NCBI RefSeq assembly: GCF_944387725.1
Contig: NZ_CALXGA010000001.1
Span: 20,784-84,783, forward strand
DNA length: 64,000 nucleotides
Reading direction: 5' to 3'
Source: an uncultured Intestinimonas sp.
GTDB lineage: Bacteria; Bacillota; Clostridia; Oscillospirales; Oscillospiraceae
Part shown: one piece after another, positions 25,941-34,980 of the stretch
Position numbering within the stretch: the stretch's first letter is position 1
How the letters are laid out: the number at the start of each line of letters is the position of its first letter
The notes under the pieces: model-generated
What the model saw: only the letters and a program-made list of their open reading frames with translations
Database searches by the model: none
What the model was told of the DNA's origin: nothing
Made by a program: the position numbers and the translations under genes

Positions 25941-26999
25941 ATGCGGCATCTGATTGATTTTGGGGACCTGAGCCGGGCGGAGTGGGACGCGCTGTACCAG
26001 CGTTGCAGCGAGATTATGGACCACCCCGCTGATTTTTTGGACGCCTGCCGGGGCAAGGTCATGGCCAGCCTGTTTTACGAGCCCTCCACCCGCACCAATT
26101 TTTCCTTCCAGACCGCCATGCTCCGGGTGGGCGGCTCGGTCTTCGGCTTTGCCGATCCCCAGTCCTCCTCGGTGGCCAAGGGGGAGACCCTCAAGGACAC
26201 CATTAAGATGGTCTCCGGTTACGCCGATGTGGTAGTCATGCGCAATCCCCTGGAGGGGGCCGCCAAGGCGGCCTCCCTCTACTCCGATGTACCGGTCATC
26301 AACGCTGGGGACGGCGGGCATATGCACCCCACCCAGACCACTGCCGACCTCACCACCATCACCCGGCTGCGGGGCAGTGTGGACGGCCTCTCGGTGGGGC
26401 TGTGCGGGGACCTGAAGAACGGCCGCACCGTCCACTCTCTCATCAAGGCTCTGGCCAAGTTCACCGGCATCCAGTTTTTCCTCATCTCCCCCCGGGAGTT
26501 GGCCGTCCCGGAGTACATCCGGGTCTTTCTGCGGGAAAACGGAATGCGGTTCACCGAGGTCACCGGCCTGGAGTCGGTGATCCCCCAGTTGGACGTGCTC
26601 TACATGACCCGCATTCAGCGGGAGCGCTTTGTGGACCCCCTGGAGTATGAGCGGAACAAGGGGGTCTATGTCCTGACCCGTCGGAAGCTGGACCGGGCCA
26701 AGAAGGACCTGCTGGTGATGCACCCCCTGCCCCGGGTGGACGAGATCGCCCTGGACGTGGACGACGACCCCCGGGCGGTCTACTTCGCCCAGGCCCGCTA
26801 TGGGATGTTCGCCCGGATGGCCCTGCTCACCGACCTGGCCAACCAGCCCCGGATGGACCCCGGCGCTGTGGAGATCGGCGTCCGGCCGGTCTGCCGGAAT
26901 CCCCGGTGCGTCACCCAGTCGGAGGGATACCTGCCCCCTCTGGTGAAGCAGAACGGGAGGGTGAACTGCTGTGCCTACTGCGACGCGGCGCTGGAATAG
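25941..26999 (+). CDS. pyrB: Aspartate carbamoyltransferase with fused PyrI-like zinc tail
   Basis: 352 residues. It carbamoylates aspartate in de novo pyrimidine synthesis. Residues 1-307 are the catalytic chain: carbamoyl-phosphate loop FYEPSTRTNFSF (45-56), GDGGHMHPTQTTAD (123-136), DLKNGRTVHS and HPLPRVDEI (261-269). About 45 extra residues at the C-terminus hold Cys318-x4-Cys323 and Cys344-x2-Cys347, the spacing pattern of the zinc domain of the regulatory chain PyrI. The allosteric nucleotide-binding domain of PyrI is absent. The zinc knuckle may serve trimer-trimer contact. GGGGAG lies 9 nt upstream. Confidence 0.93.
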   Translation: MRHLIDFGDLSRAEWDALYQRCSEIMDHPADFLDACRGKVMASLFYEPSTRTNFSFQTAMLRVGGSVFGFADPQSSSVAKGETLKDTIKMVSGYADVVVMRNPLEGAAKAASLYSDVPVINAGDGGHMHPTQTTADLTTITRLRGSVDGLSVGLCGDLKNGRTVHSLIKALAKFTGIQFFLISPRELAVPEYIRVFLRENGMRFTEVTGLESVIPQLDVLYMTRIQRERFVDPLEYERNKGVYVLTRRKLDRAKKDLLVMHPLPRVDEIALDVDDDPRAVYFAQARYGMFARMALLTDLANQPRMDPGAVEIGVRPVCRNPRCVTQSEGYLPPLVKQNGRVNCCAYCDAALE

Positions 27000-27111
27000 C
27001 GCCCGCCGGACAGGGAAGCGGCACGTCCGTCTTATAATAGGCATAGTAAACTTCGGATAGTCACTTTGGGCAGCTCTTTTTGCACCGTATACGGCCCTTA
27101 CACAAAATTTT

Positions 27112-27164
27112 AGGCGGGCCTGTTTTGCAGCTTCCCGGCGGAGGGTCCGGCCCGCCGCTTTTTT
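27112..27164 (+). terminator. Terminator after pyrB
   Basis: GGCGGGCC pairs with GGCCCGCC across a 28-nt loop, followed by GCTTTTTT. It lies 113 bp past the stop, just before the MarR control region. Confidence 0.7.
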
Positions 27165-27165
27165 G

Positions 27166-27205
27166 GAATTCTGCCCTTGACAAGGGCAGAATTCTGTGGT
27201 ACCCT
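27166..27205 (+). promoter_or_regulatory. Promoter with overlapping 14-bp palindromic operator for the MarR-ABC operon
   Basis: GAATTCTGCCCTTG and CAAGGGCAGAATTC form a perfect 14-bp inverted repeat around one base (27166-27194). It contains a consensus -35 box TTGACA (27177-27182); a weak -10 TACCCT follows at 27200-27205 after 17 bp. A repressor bound to the palindrome would block this promoter. The first gene downstream encodes a MarR regulator, the natural candidate for autoregulation. Confidence 0.6.
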
Positions 27206-27263
27206 TCCCATCAGTCTGATTTCATAAAATATGATATCGGACTATGGAAGGGAGCTGACCCAC

Positions 27264-27734
27264 ATGCCCAACGATCCCCACCCGGCGTTCCCCGACCTGC
27301 ATGCCTTCTGGGACGCCTATAAGGAGCTGGACGCCGCCTACGCCCTGCTGGCCAAGTCCTGCGGCCTCTCCGAGCCGGAGTACTGGTCCCTGATGCTCAT
27401 CCGCGATGGGGTGGAGACCCAGCGGGAGATCAGCCAGCGGCTCAGCCTCAACCGCCAGACCCTGAACTCGGCCTTCAAGCTACTGGTGGGCAAGGGCCTC
27501 GTGCGGCTGGAGCCCCTGGAGCGGGACCAGCGGAGCAAGCGGGCCAGCCTCACCGAGGCGGGGGAGCGCCTGCTGGCGGGCCCCCTGGCCCGGGCGGAGG
27601 CGGCGGAAGCGGCGGCCTGGCTGTCCCTTTCGGAGGCGGACCGGGGGACCCTGGTCGGCCTGACCCGGCAGTTTACCGCCGCCCTGCTGGGAGCCCTGGA
27701 ACAATCCAATGCCGGTTCATCGGAGGACCTGTGA
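27264..27734 (+). CDS. MarR-family transcriptional regulator
   Basis: 156 residues with a winged helix: YWSLMLIRDGVETQREISQRLSLNRQTLNSAFKLLVGKGLVRLEPLERDQRSKRASLTEAGERLL (about residues 38-105), including the wing residues DQRSKR. It probably represses its own operon with the two following ABC genes. ATG at 27264 has GGGAG 10 nt upstream; an in-frame ATG at 27231 has no such site. The gap to the first ABC gene is 96 bp. Confidence 0.88.
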   Translation: MPNDPHPAFPDLHAFWDAYKELDAAYALLAKSCGLSEPEYWSLMLIRDGVETQREISQRLSLNRQTLNSAFKLLVGKGLVRLEPLERDQRSKRASLTEAGERLLAGPLARAEAAEAAAWLSLSEADRGTLVGLTRQFTAALLGALEQSNAGSSEDL

Positions 27735-27830
27735 TCGCAATCACATGGGTCGGAGAAGATGTCGAGTGCGCTCGGTCGCGAGAGAGGCCCGGGCGCATTT
27801 TCTGTGCTTTTAAAGGAGGAAGAGCGGACC

Positions 27831-29561
27831 ATGAATCTAATCCTGCGGTTTCTCAAGCCCCATTGGAAATTATGCACCCTGACTGTTGTACTGCTGGTCG
27901 CGGATGTGGCGGGCGGGCTGTTTGTCCCCACCATGGTAGCCCAGATGCTCAACCAGGGCACCTCCGGGGCCTCCTTGGAGGCCATTTGGCACACCGGAGT
28001 GCGGATGGCCGCCGTCTCCCTGGCGGCGGGTCTGTGCGCCATTCTGGGGGGCTACGCCTGCGCCTCCCTCTCCGCCCGGGTGGGCCGGGACATCCGGGAG
28101 GCCCTCTACGCCAAGTCCCTGAAGCTGTCGGTCTACGACTTCCGGCAGTTCGGCACCGCCTCCATCACCACCCGGACCATCTCGGACGTCACCACCCTCC
28201 AGTTTGCCCTCACCAGCACCCTGCAAATGGTGATCCCCGTGCCCATCATCTGCCTGCTGGCCCTGGCCCTGACCTTCCGGCTGGACCCTGTGATGGGCGG
28301 GGTTTTGCTGTGCGTGGTGGCCGCCGTGCTGCTGCTGGCCTGGGGCATTATGCGCAGCGCCGCCCCCCTGTTCCGGCGGCTTCAGAAGCTGCTGGACCGT
28401 ATGAGCGCCATTCTGCTGGAAAACCTCACCGGCGTCCGGGTGGTCCGGGCCTTTCGCAGCGAGGACCGGGAGGAGGCCCGGCTCACCGGGGCTTTTCGCG
28501 ACTACGCCTCCACTGCCATCAAGGCCAACCGGCTCTTTGCCAATCTGGACGGTCTTTCCTTCTTCTGCATCAACTTTTTCATTGTGGCGGTCTACTGGCT
28601 CAGCGGGGGACGGGTCAGCGCGGGGGCCTTCCAGATCGGCGACCTCACTGCCGTCATCGAATACTCCATCCTGGTCCTGTTCTTCCTGATGATGGCCCAG
28701 ATGGTCATTCTCACCCTGCCCCGGGCCCTGGAGTGCTGCCAGCGCATTCAGGAGGTGCTGGACCACCGCCCGGAAATCGTGGACCTGGCAGCGGAGAATC
28801 CCCCGGCCAGCCCCGGGACCCGGGAGGTCCTGGCCTTCCGGGACGTGTCCTTCCGCTTCCAGGACGCCGGGGAGGACGCCCTGAGCCACTTGAGCTTCGT
28901 CTGCCGCCGGGGGGAGACCACCGCCGTCATCGGCGGCACTGGCAGCGGAAAGTCCACCGTGGCCGCCCTGATCCTCCGCTTCCACGACGTCTCCGGGGGC
29001 GCCATCGAGCTGGAGGGCGCCGACGTTCGCCGGATGACCCAGGCATACCTGCGGGACCACCTGGCCTATGTCCAGCAGCGGGCCTGGCTCTTCTCAGGCA
29101 CCATCGCCGAGAACCTGCGCTATGGCCGGCCCGAGGCCACCGACGCCGAGCTGATGCACGCCGCCGACGTGGCCCAGGCCGGAGACTTCATCCGCTCCCT
29201 GCCCGACGGTCTGAACGCCTTCGTGGCCCAGGGGGGCGCCAACTTCTCCGGGGGCCAGAAGCAGCGGCTCTCCATCGCCCGGGCCCTGGTGAAGCAGCCG
29301 GCCCTTTACATTTTTGACGACAGCTTCTCCGCCCTGGACTTCAAGACCGACGCCGCCCTGCGGCGCGCCCTGGCCGCCGAGACCCGGGACGCGGCCGTGC
29401 TGATCGTGGCCCAGCGGGTGAGCTCCATCCGCCACGCCCACCAGATCATCGTCCTCCATGAGGGGCGCATGGCGGGCATCGGCACCCACGAGGAGCTGCT
29501 GGAGACCTGTAAGGTCTATCAGGAAATCTACGAATCCCAGACCAAGGAGGTGGAGGCCTAA
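27831..29561 (+). CDS. ABC exporter half-transporter, degenerate-site subunit (module 1)
   Basis: 576 residues: six-helix membrane domain (about 1-310) then nucleotide-binding domain with Walker A VIGGTGSGKSTV, signature FSGGQKQRLSIARAL and Walker B LYIFDDSFSALD. The usual catalytic Glu after Walker B is Asp, as in the inactive site of heterodimeric exporters such as TM287/288 or BmrCD. The TMD begins at MNLILRFLKPHWKLC; AAAGGAGG lies 10 nt before the ATG. Its stop overlaps the start of the partner gene. It exports drugs, lipids or peptides of unknown identity, likely under MarR control. Confidence 0.93.
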   Translation: MNLILRFLKPHWKLCTLTVVLLVADVAGGLFVPTMVAQMLNQGTSGASLEAIWHTGVRMAAVSLAAGLCAILGGYACASLSARVGRDIREALYAKSLKLSVYDFRQFGTASITTRTISDVTTLQFALTSTLQMVIPVPIICLLALALTFRLDPVMGGVLLCVVAAVLLLAWGIMRSAAPLFRRLQKLLDRMSAILLENLTGVRVVRAFRSEDREEARLTGAFRDYASTAIKANRLFANLDGLSFFCINFFIVAVYWLSGGRVSAGAFQIGDLTAVIEYSILVLFFLMMAQMVILTLPRALECCQRIQEVLDHRPEIVDLAAENPPASPGTREVLAFRDVSFRFQDAGEDALSHLSFVCRRGETTAVIGGTGSGKSTVAALILRFHDVSGGAIELEGADVRRMTQAYLRDHLAYVQQRAWLFSGTIAENLRYGRPEATDAELMHAADVAQAGDFIRSLPDGLNAFVAQGGANFSGGQKQRLSIARALVKQPALYIFDDSFSALDFKTDAALRRALAAETRDAAVLIVAQRVSSIRHAHQIIVLHEGRMAGIGTHEELLETCKVYQEIYESQTKEVEA

Positions 29562-31348
29562 TGCGCCAGGCGCCCGAGACCCCCATCCGGCCCAGGCGGA
29601 GCACCGCCGCGCGGCTCTTCGGCGAGCTCTGCGGCCAGTGGCCCCGCCTTATCGTGGTGGCGGCGTCCATTGTCCTCTATGTGACCTTTAACATCTGGAA
29701 TCCCATGTTCAGTGCCGTGGTGGTGGACCACCTGTGGCAGCGCGTCCAGGACGCCTGGCGGGAGGGTGACCCCTTCTCCCTCGGCGGCGCCCTGGGCCGG
29801 GAGCTTATCCAGCTCACCGCCCAATACCTGCTGACCTGGCTGTTTTACTACCTCCAGTCCTATCTCATGGCCAGTGTGGCCGAGGGTCTGGTGCTCTCCC
29901 TGCGCAGCCAGGTGGCCCGGAAGCTCAACCGGCTCCCTCTGCGGTTCTTCGACCAGAGCAAGGCCGGCGAGGTCCTCAGCCGGGTCACCAGCGACCTGGA
30001 TAAAATTTCCGAAACCCTCCAGACCGGCCTGCTGAAGCTGGTGGTGGCCATCGGCACCATCCTCGGCTCCCTGTGGGTCATGCTCCGCTACAGTCCGGCC
30101 CTCACCGGCATTTTCCTGGCGTTCATGTCCGTCAACATGGCCATCACCCGGGTGGTGGCCGGGAAGAACCTGCGCCGGGCCGCCCAGCGGCAGGAGACCC
30201 TGGGGGACCTCACCGCCGTGGTGGAGGAGTACTACCACGGCCGGGACGTCATCCGGGCCTACAACCGTGAGACGGAGAGCCTCCGCAGGGTGGTCCGGGC
30301 CGCCGAGGCCAACCAGGCCGCCAACCAGCGGGCGGACTTCCTGCTCAACTGCGTCAACCCCCTCATCCGCCTCCTCAACCGCATGGCCCAGGTGGTCATC
30401 GCCGTCCTCTCCGGCTGGGCCATGCTCCGGGGGACCATGACGGTGGGGGTGGTACAAGCATTCTTCCAGTATGTCAACCAGACCGCCGAGCCCCTCACCG
30501 AGGCATCCTATATGATCAACGCCCTCCAGGCCGCTCTGGCCTCCGCCCGGCGGATCTACGACCTGCTGGACCAGGAGGAGGAGCGCCCCGACCCCGCCCG
30601 GCCCGCCGCCCTGGCCCACGCCAGGGGCGCCATTGCCTTCGAGCACGTCAGCTTCGGCTATGACCCGGACCGCCCCCTGATGCGGGACATCAGCTTCACT
30701 GTCCGCCCCGGCCAGAAGGTGGCGGTGGTGGGGGCCACCGGCGCGGGCAAGACCACCCTCATCAATCTGCTCATGCGCTTTTATGAGGTGGACGGCGGCC
30801 GGATCACCCTGGACGGGGTGTCCACCGCCGGGATGACACGCGCCGGCCTGCGTCAGAATTTCGGCATGGTCCTCCAGGACACCTGGCTCTTCGGCGGCAC
30901 CGTAGCGGAGAACATCGCCTATGGCCGGCCCGGCGCCGCCCGGGAGGAGATCTCCGCCGCCGCCAAGGCCGCCAAGGCGGACGCCTTCATCCGCGCCATG
31001 CCCCAGGGCTATGACACCCCGCTGGACAACGAGGCCGCCAACCTCTCCGCCGGGCAGCGGCAGCTGTTGACCATCGCCCGGGTCTTCCTGTGTGACCCGC
31101 CCATCCTGATCCTGGACGAGGCCACCTCCAGCGTGGACACCCGCACCGAGCGGGAGATCGGCAGGGCCATGACAGCCCTGATGCACGGCCGCACTAGCTT
31201 TGTCATCGCCCACCGGCTCTCCACCATCCGGGACGCCGACCTGATCCTGTTTATGGACCACGGCAACATCCTGGAGCAGGGGGACCACAAGACCCTCCTG
31301 GCCCAAAACGGCGCCTACGCCGCCCTCTACTACAGCCAGTTCGAGTGA
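29561..31348 (+). CDS. ABC exporter half-transporter, canonical-site subunit (module 1)
   Basis: 595 residues. Six membrane helices, then an NBD with Walker A VVGATGAGKTTLIN, signature LSAGQRQLLTIARV, Walker B ILILDEATSSVD (intact catalytic Glu) and switch IAHRLSTI. It has an N-terminal cytoplasmic extension of about 30 residues. The start codon shares one base with the previous stop (TAATG), so the two subunits are translated together as a heterodimer. A terminator follows 10 bp after the stop. Confidence 0.93.
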   Translation: MRQAPETPIRPRRSTAARLFGELCGQWPRLIVVAASIVLYVTFNIWNPMFSAVVVDHLWQRVQDAWREGDPFSLGGALGRELIQLTAQYLLTWLFYYLQSYLMASVAEGLVLSLRSQVARKLNRLPLRFFDQSKAGEVLSRVTSDLDKISETLQTGLLKLVVAIGTILGSLWVMLRYSPALTGIFLAFMSVNMAITRVVAGKNLRRAAQRQETLGDLTAVVEEYYHGRDVIRAYNRETESLRRVVRAAEANQAANQRADFLLNCVNPLIRLLNRMAQVVIAVLSGWAMLRGTMTVGVVQAFFQYVNQTAEPLTEASYMINALQAALASARRIYDLLDQEEERPDPARPAALAHARGAIAFEHVSFGYDPDRPLMRDISFTVRPGQKVAVVGATGAGKTTLINLLMRFYEVDGGRITLDGVSTAGMTRAGLRQNFGMVLQDTWLFGGTVAENIAYGRPGAAREEISAAAKAAKADAFIRAMPQGYDTPLDNEAANLSAGQRQLLTIARVFLCDPPILILDEATSSVDTRTEREIGRAMTALMHGRTSFVIAHRLSTIRDADLILFMDHGNILEQGDHKTLLAQNGAYAALYYSQFE

Positions 31349-31358
31349 GAATCTCCGC

Positions 31359-31397
31359 ACCCCCGGACGGGACGCAGCCTCCCGCCCGGGGGTTTCT
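31359..31397 (+). terminator. Terminator after ABC module 1
   Basis: ACCCCCGG-A-CGGG pairs with CCCG-C-CCGGGGGT, then TTCTTC. The single-base bulges make it slightly imperfect. Confidence 0.7.
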
Positions 31398-31410
31398 TCG
31401 GCGCTCCCTG

Positions 31411-31439
31411 TTGCAATCTCTGTCAAAGAACGGTATAAT
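31411..31439 (+). promoter_or_regulatory. Promoter for the glycosyltransferase gene cluster
   Basis: TTGCAA (31411-31416), 17-bp spacer, TATAAT (31434-31439), about 100 bp before the GT2 start. It probably serves at least the GT2, ligase-like and HAD genes, which are tightly packed. Confidence 0.65.
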
Positions 31440-31537
31440 AAGGTCCGCTGGACCGCCGCGCTGCGGCCGGTCCCCGGGACATGGTCCCATATGGATAGAT
31501 ATTTAAGGCAGGGATACCGCCTGCAAGGAGACCGCTT

Positions 31538-32560
31538 ATGCCAAAACTCTCCGTGATTGTTCCTGTTTACAAGGCCGAGGCTGTGCTGGAGACCTGCGTG
31601 GCGTCGGTCCAGGCCCAGACCTGTCCGGACTGGGAGCTCCTGCTCATCGACGACGGCTCCCCGGACGGCAGCGGGAAGCTCTGCGACGGCTATGCCGCCC
31701 GGGACAGCCGGGTCCGGGTCTTCCACAAGTCCAACGGGGGCGTGAGCTCCGCCCGGAACCTGGGCATGGCCGAGGCCGCGGGAGACTATCTCCTCTTCAT
31801 CGACGCCGACGACTGGATTGCCCCGGAGGCCTGCCAGACCCTTCTGGAGGCCCTGGAGGGGGCGGGGGCCGACTCCGCCGGCTGCGCCCACTGGAACATC
31901 ACCCCTGACGGCCGCAAGTGGGCCGAACCGGGGGCCCTCCCCGCCGGGGTCTATGGCCGGGAGGAGATCCGCAGGGGCGTGGTGGACCGCCTCCTGGGTC
32001 GGCGGCTGGGGAAGCCCGGGGAGGTCCTCAACGGCTTCATCTGGCGCTTTCTCTTCTCCCGGAACCTCATCGTCCGCCACGGCCTGCGCTTCTCCGGGGC
32101 CTACCTGGAGGACGAGCTCTTTCTGCTGGAGTATTTCTGCCTGGCGGAAAAGCTGGCTATGGTGGACACGCCCCTCTACTTCTATCTCCAGAACCCGGCG
32201 TCGGTGACCCGGAACTACCTGCCGGATTACATGGACACCTTCCGCAAATTCTACCAGGCCAAGGAGGCCCTGGCGGTCCAGTACGGCCTGGACGGGGACG
32301 ACCCCCAGTGGCGGCAGAGTACCTGCTGGGCGGGGCTCCTCATCGCCATCGGCAATGAGTTTGCCCCCGGCAACCCAGCAACCTGCGGGGAAAAGGTCCG
32401 GCGGGTCCGGGCCTTTACCCTGGAAAAGGAAATGGCCGGCGCCATCCGCACGCTCCGGCCCCGGGGCCTGGGGCGGAACAAGCAGCTGGTGGCCGGCCTG
32501 GTGCGGCGCCGCTGGTTTGGCCTGCTCTCCCTGCTCTACACCCTCAAAAACCGCCCTTAG
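31538..32560 (+). CDS. Family 2 glycosyltransferase
   Basis: 340 residues. GT-A fold with SVIVPVYKAEAVLETCVASVQAQT, LLIDDGSPDGSG and the metal-binding D-x-D in LFIDADDWIAPE, then the acceptor-side helix region. No membrane segments, so it acts at the cytoplasmic membrane face on a nucleotide-sugar donor. It is followed after 15 bp by an O-antigen-ligase-like gene, suggesting a cell-surface glycan. The sugar specificity cannot be read. Confidence 0.9.
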   Translation: MPKLSVIVPVYKAEAVLETCVASVQAQTCPDWELLLIDDGSPDGSGKLCDGYAARDSRVRVFHKSNGGVSSARNLGMAEAAGDYLLFIDADDWIAPEACQTLLEALEGAGADSAGCAHWNITPDGRKWAEPGALPAGVYGREEIRRGVVDRLLGRRLGKPGEVLNGFIWRFLFSRNLIVRHGLRFSGAYLEDELFLLEYFCLAEKLAMVDTPLYFYLQNPASVTRNYLPDYMDTFRKFYQAKEALAVQYGLDGDDPQWRQSTCWAGLLIAIGNEFAPGNPATCGEKVRRVRAFTLEKEMAGAIRTLRPRGLGRNKQLVAGLVRRRWFGLLSLLYTLKNRP

Positions 32561-32575
32561 AGGAGGACCCTTTAC

Positions 32576-34132
32576 ATGGAAATTTTGGAGAACAGCCTGC
32601 TGGGCAGGCTCCTGCTGCCCCTGTGGCGGCTCCTCTGCGGCTGGTATGAGGGCAGCGCCCTGCGGGTCCTGCTGCGGGGCATCTCCGGCTTATGGAGCCG
32701 CTGGTTCCACGGCAGCGCCCTCATGAGCCTCCTGGTCCGGGACGGCATCTTCCCCCGGGCCTGGCGGAACGGCTTCTTCTGCCGGCTGGGGGAGACCCTG
32801 ATCAACCTGCCCGCCGCCCTCCTCCACTGGATTTACCGGAAGGGAAAGCCCCTCTTTGACCACAGCTTTTTCGCCCAGCTGGCCTTCGGCATGGGGGAAC
32901 AGACCCCCTCGGCCATTGGTTGGCTCATGCTGGTCATCATGGTCATCCCCTACGAGAACTGGGACAACCGCTACTCCCTCCTGGGCTTTGCCCTGATGTT
33001 TCTTCTCTTCCTGGCCGGGGGGATGCGGAACCGCGCCCTCCGGCTGGACCTGGGGAGCGTGGGGCCCTACCCGGTGATCTTCGCCGGGGCGGTGGTTTTG
33101 AGCTGGATTGTCTCCTACTCCTCCATTCTCTCCCAGCGGTTCGTCTTCTTCCACATCACCTGTATGCTCTGCGTGCTGGTCACAGTGAGCGCTGTGGAGC
33201 GCACCGGGGACCTGGTGCGCCTGGCGGGCTTTGCATCCTTCGCCATGTTCTGCACCTCGGCCTACGGGGTGGTTCAGCGCATCCAGGGGGTGGAGATCAA
33301 CTACTCCTATGTGGATATGTCCCTGAACGAGGGAATGCCCGGCCGGGTCTTCTCGGTCTATGAGAACCCCAACTCCTTTGCCGAGGTGCTGGTGATGCTC
33401 ATCCCCCTGGGGCTGGCCCTGGCGCTGGGCAGCCGCTCCCTGTGGGGGAGGCTGGGGGCCCTCTGCGCCGCCGGCGTGGGGACCGTGGCCCTGGCCATAA
33501 CCTACTCCCGGGCCAGCTATATTGGTCTGGTGTTCGCCCTGGTGGTCTTTGTCTTCCTCTGGAACCGGAAGCTCATCCCCGGCCTGCTGCTGCTGGGGAT
33601 CTGCTCCCTGCCGGTGCTGCCGGACACCATCTTCAACCGCATCCTCACCATCTTCAACCTGGAGGACACCTCCACCTCCAGCCGCTTCCCCCTCTACCAG
33701 GCGGCCCTGGCCCTGCTCTGGGAGCGGCCGGTGCGGGGGGCCGGCCTGGGCATTGACGCGGTGCAGCTGGCCCTGGACCACAAGAACCTATACCACGGCG
33801 CCGCCCCCTTTGTCCATGCCCACAACCTCTACCTCCAGATCTGGCTGGAGACGGGGCTCATCGGCATCCTATCCTATCTGGCTGCCATGATCTCCACCCT
33901 GAAGGCGGGGGCCAAGGCCTGCAAGCTCCGATGCCCCCGGGAGGTGCGCCTCGTCACCATCGGGGCCGCCGCCGGGGTAGCGGGGGTGCTGCTGGACTGC
34001 ATGGCCGACTACCTGTGGATCTACCCCCGGGTTATGGTCATCTTCTGGTTCGTCTTCGCCATTCTGCTCTCCGGGATCAAGCTGGCCCGCCGGGCCGCCC
34101 AGCGGGGCGAGACAGGAGGGGCCCGCCTGTGA
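32576..34132 (+). CDS. O-antigen ligase/polymerase-like membrane protein
   Basis: 518 residues, with about ten to twelve membrane helices after a soluble-amphipathic N-terminus. The large loop contains SSRFPLYQAALALLWERPVRGAGLGIDAVQ and VHAHNLYLQIWLETGLIGILSYLA, the Wzy/WaaL pattern with H-x-H-N-x-Y. Such enzymes transfer or polymerise undecaprenyl-linked glycans outside the membrane. The N-terminal 90 residues are longer than in typical members. AGGAGG precedes the start, and the end overlaps the HAD gene by 4 bases. Confidence 0.88.
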   Translation: MEILENSLLGRLLLPLWRLLCGWYEGSALRVLLRGISGLWSRWFHGSALMSLLVRDGIFPRAWRNGFFCRLGETLINLPAALLHWIYRKGKPLFDHSFFAQLAFGMGEQTPSAIGWLMLVIMVIPYENWDNRYSLLGFALMFLLFLAGGMRNRALRLDLGSVGPYPVIFAGAVVLSWIVSYSSILSQRFVFFHITCMLCVLVTVSAVERTGDLVRLAGFASFAMFCTSAYGVVQRIQGVEINYSYVDMSLNEGMPGRVFSVYENPNSFAEVLVMLIPLGLALALGSRSLWGRLGALCAAGVGTVALAITYSRASYIGLVFALVVFVFLWNRKLIPGLLLLGICSLPVLPDTIFNRILTIFNLEDTSTSSRFPLYQAALALLWERPVRGAGLGIDAVQLALDHKNLYHGAAPFVHAHNLYLQIWLETGLIGILSYLAAMISTLKAGAKACKLRCPREVRLVTIGAAAGVAGVLLDCMADYLWIYPRVMVIFWFVFAILLSGIKLARRAAQRGETGGARL

Positions 34133-34935
34133 AAAACCGTCTGCTGGTTTCCGACATGGACCACACCCTGCTGGACGAGGACGCCCGCCTCAGCCGGGAG
34201 AATCTGGAGGCCATCCGGACCTTTGTGGGCCGGGGCGGCCTCTTCACCGTGGCTACCGGGCGGGCTCCGGCGGCCATCCGGGTCTTCCCGGAGCTGCTGC
34301 CCTGCATCAACCTCCCGGCCATCACCGGCAACGGGGGACAGGTGGTGGACCTGGCGGACGGGGACAAGGTTCTGCGAAGCTGGGTTCTGCCCCTGGAGAT
34401 CCGGCCCCTGGTGGCCGGGGTCCTGGAGCGGTTCCCGGAGATGGGGGCCGTGGCCTACCACGGGCTGGACAGCTTTTTCTCCTTCCGGGTGACTCCGCTG
34501 GTGGAGGGCCTTGTGGAGAAGGAGCGGCGTCCGGCGCCCCTCTGCACGGTGGAGGCATCCCCACAGCCCTGGAACAAGGTCCTGATGACTGAGGACCACG
34601 CCTATCTGGAGGAGGTCCGCCGCTGGCTGGACCCCCGGCTCTCCGGCCTGGGCCGGACGGTCTTCTCCGAGGACACCTATTTGGAGATTCTGCCCCTGGG
34701 CGTCTCCAAGGGGACGGCCCTGGCCTACCTCCTGGAGCGGGAGGGCATCGACCCGGCGGAGGTGGTGGCCATCGGCGACGCCCCCAACGACCGGGAGCTG
34801 CTGGAGCGCTCCGGCACCGGCGTGGCCGTGGCCAACGCAGCCCCCGAGCTCAAGGCTGTGGCCGGCGCGGTGGTCTGCTCCAATGCCCACCACGCCGTCC
34901 GGGCCTGCCTGGAGCGCTTCTTCCCCGCCCCATAG
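34129..34935 (+). CDS. Cof-type HAD-superfamily phosphatase
   Basis: 268 residues starting at a GTG that overlaps the previous stop (GTGA) and has AGGAGG upstream. Motif I VSDMDHTLLDED (DxDxT type), motif II region ATGRAPAAI and ITGNGGQVVD, motif III lysine in GVSKGTALAYLL, motif IV GDAPNDRELLERSGTGVAVANA. This is the Cof/C2-cap subgroup that dephosphorylates sugar phosphates or nucleotides. The translational overlap ties it to the glycan genes, perhaps as a sugar-phosphate phosphatase. Confidence 0.9.
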   Translation: MKNRLLVSDMDHTLLDEDARLSRENLEAIRTFVGRGGLFTVATGRAPAAIRVFPELLPCINLPAITGNGGQVVDLADGDKVLRSWVLPLEIRPLVAGVLERFPEMGAVAYHGLDSFFSFRVTPLVEGLVEKERRPAPLCTVEASPQPWNKVLMTEDHAYLEEVRRWLDPRLSGLGRTVFSEDTYLEILPLGVSKGTALAYLLEREGIDPAEVVAIGDAPNDRELLERSGTGVAVANAAPELKAVAGAVVCSNAHHAVRACLERFFPAP

Positions 34936-34980
34936 GGCCCCGTACCCCCGGAAAAACTACCTCAGAAAGACTGGAATGCG

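Noticed and set aside
29558-32080. 840-codon leftward open frame
   Set aside because: Antisense to an ABC exporter subunit and glycosyltransferase with intact motifs.
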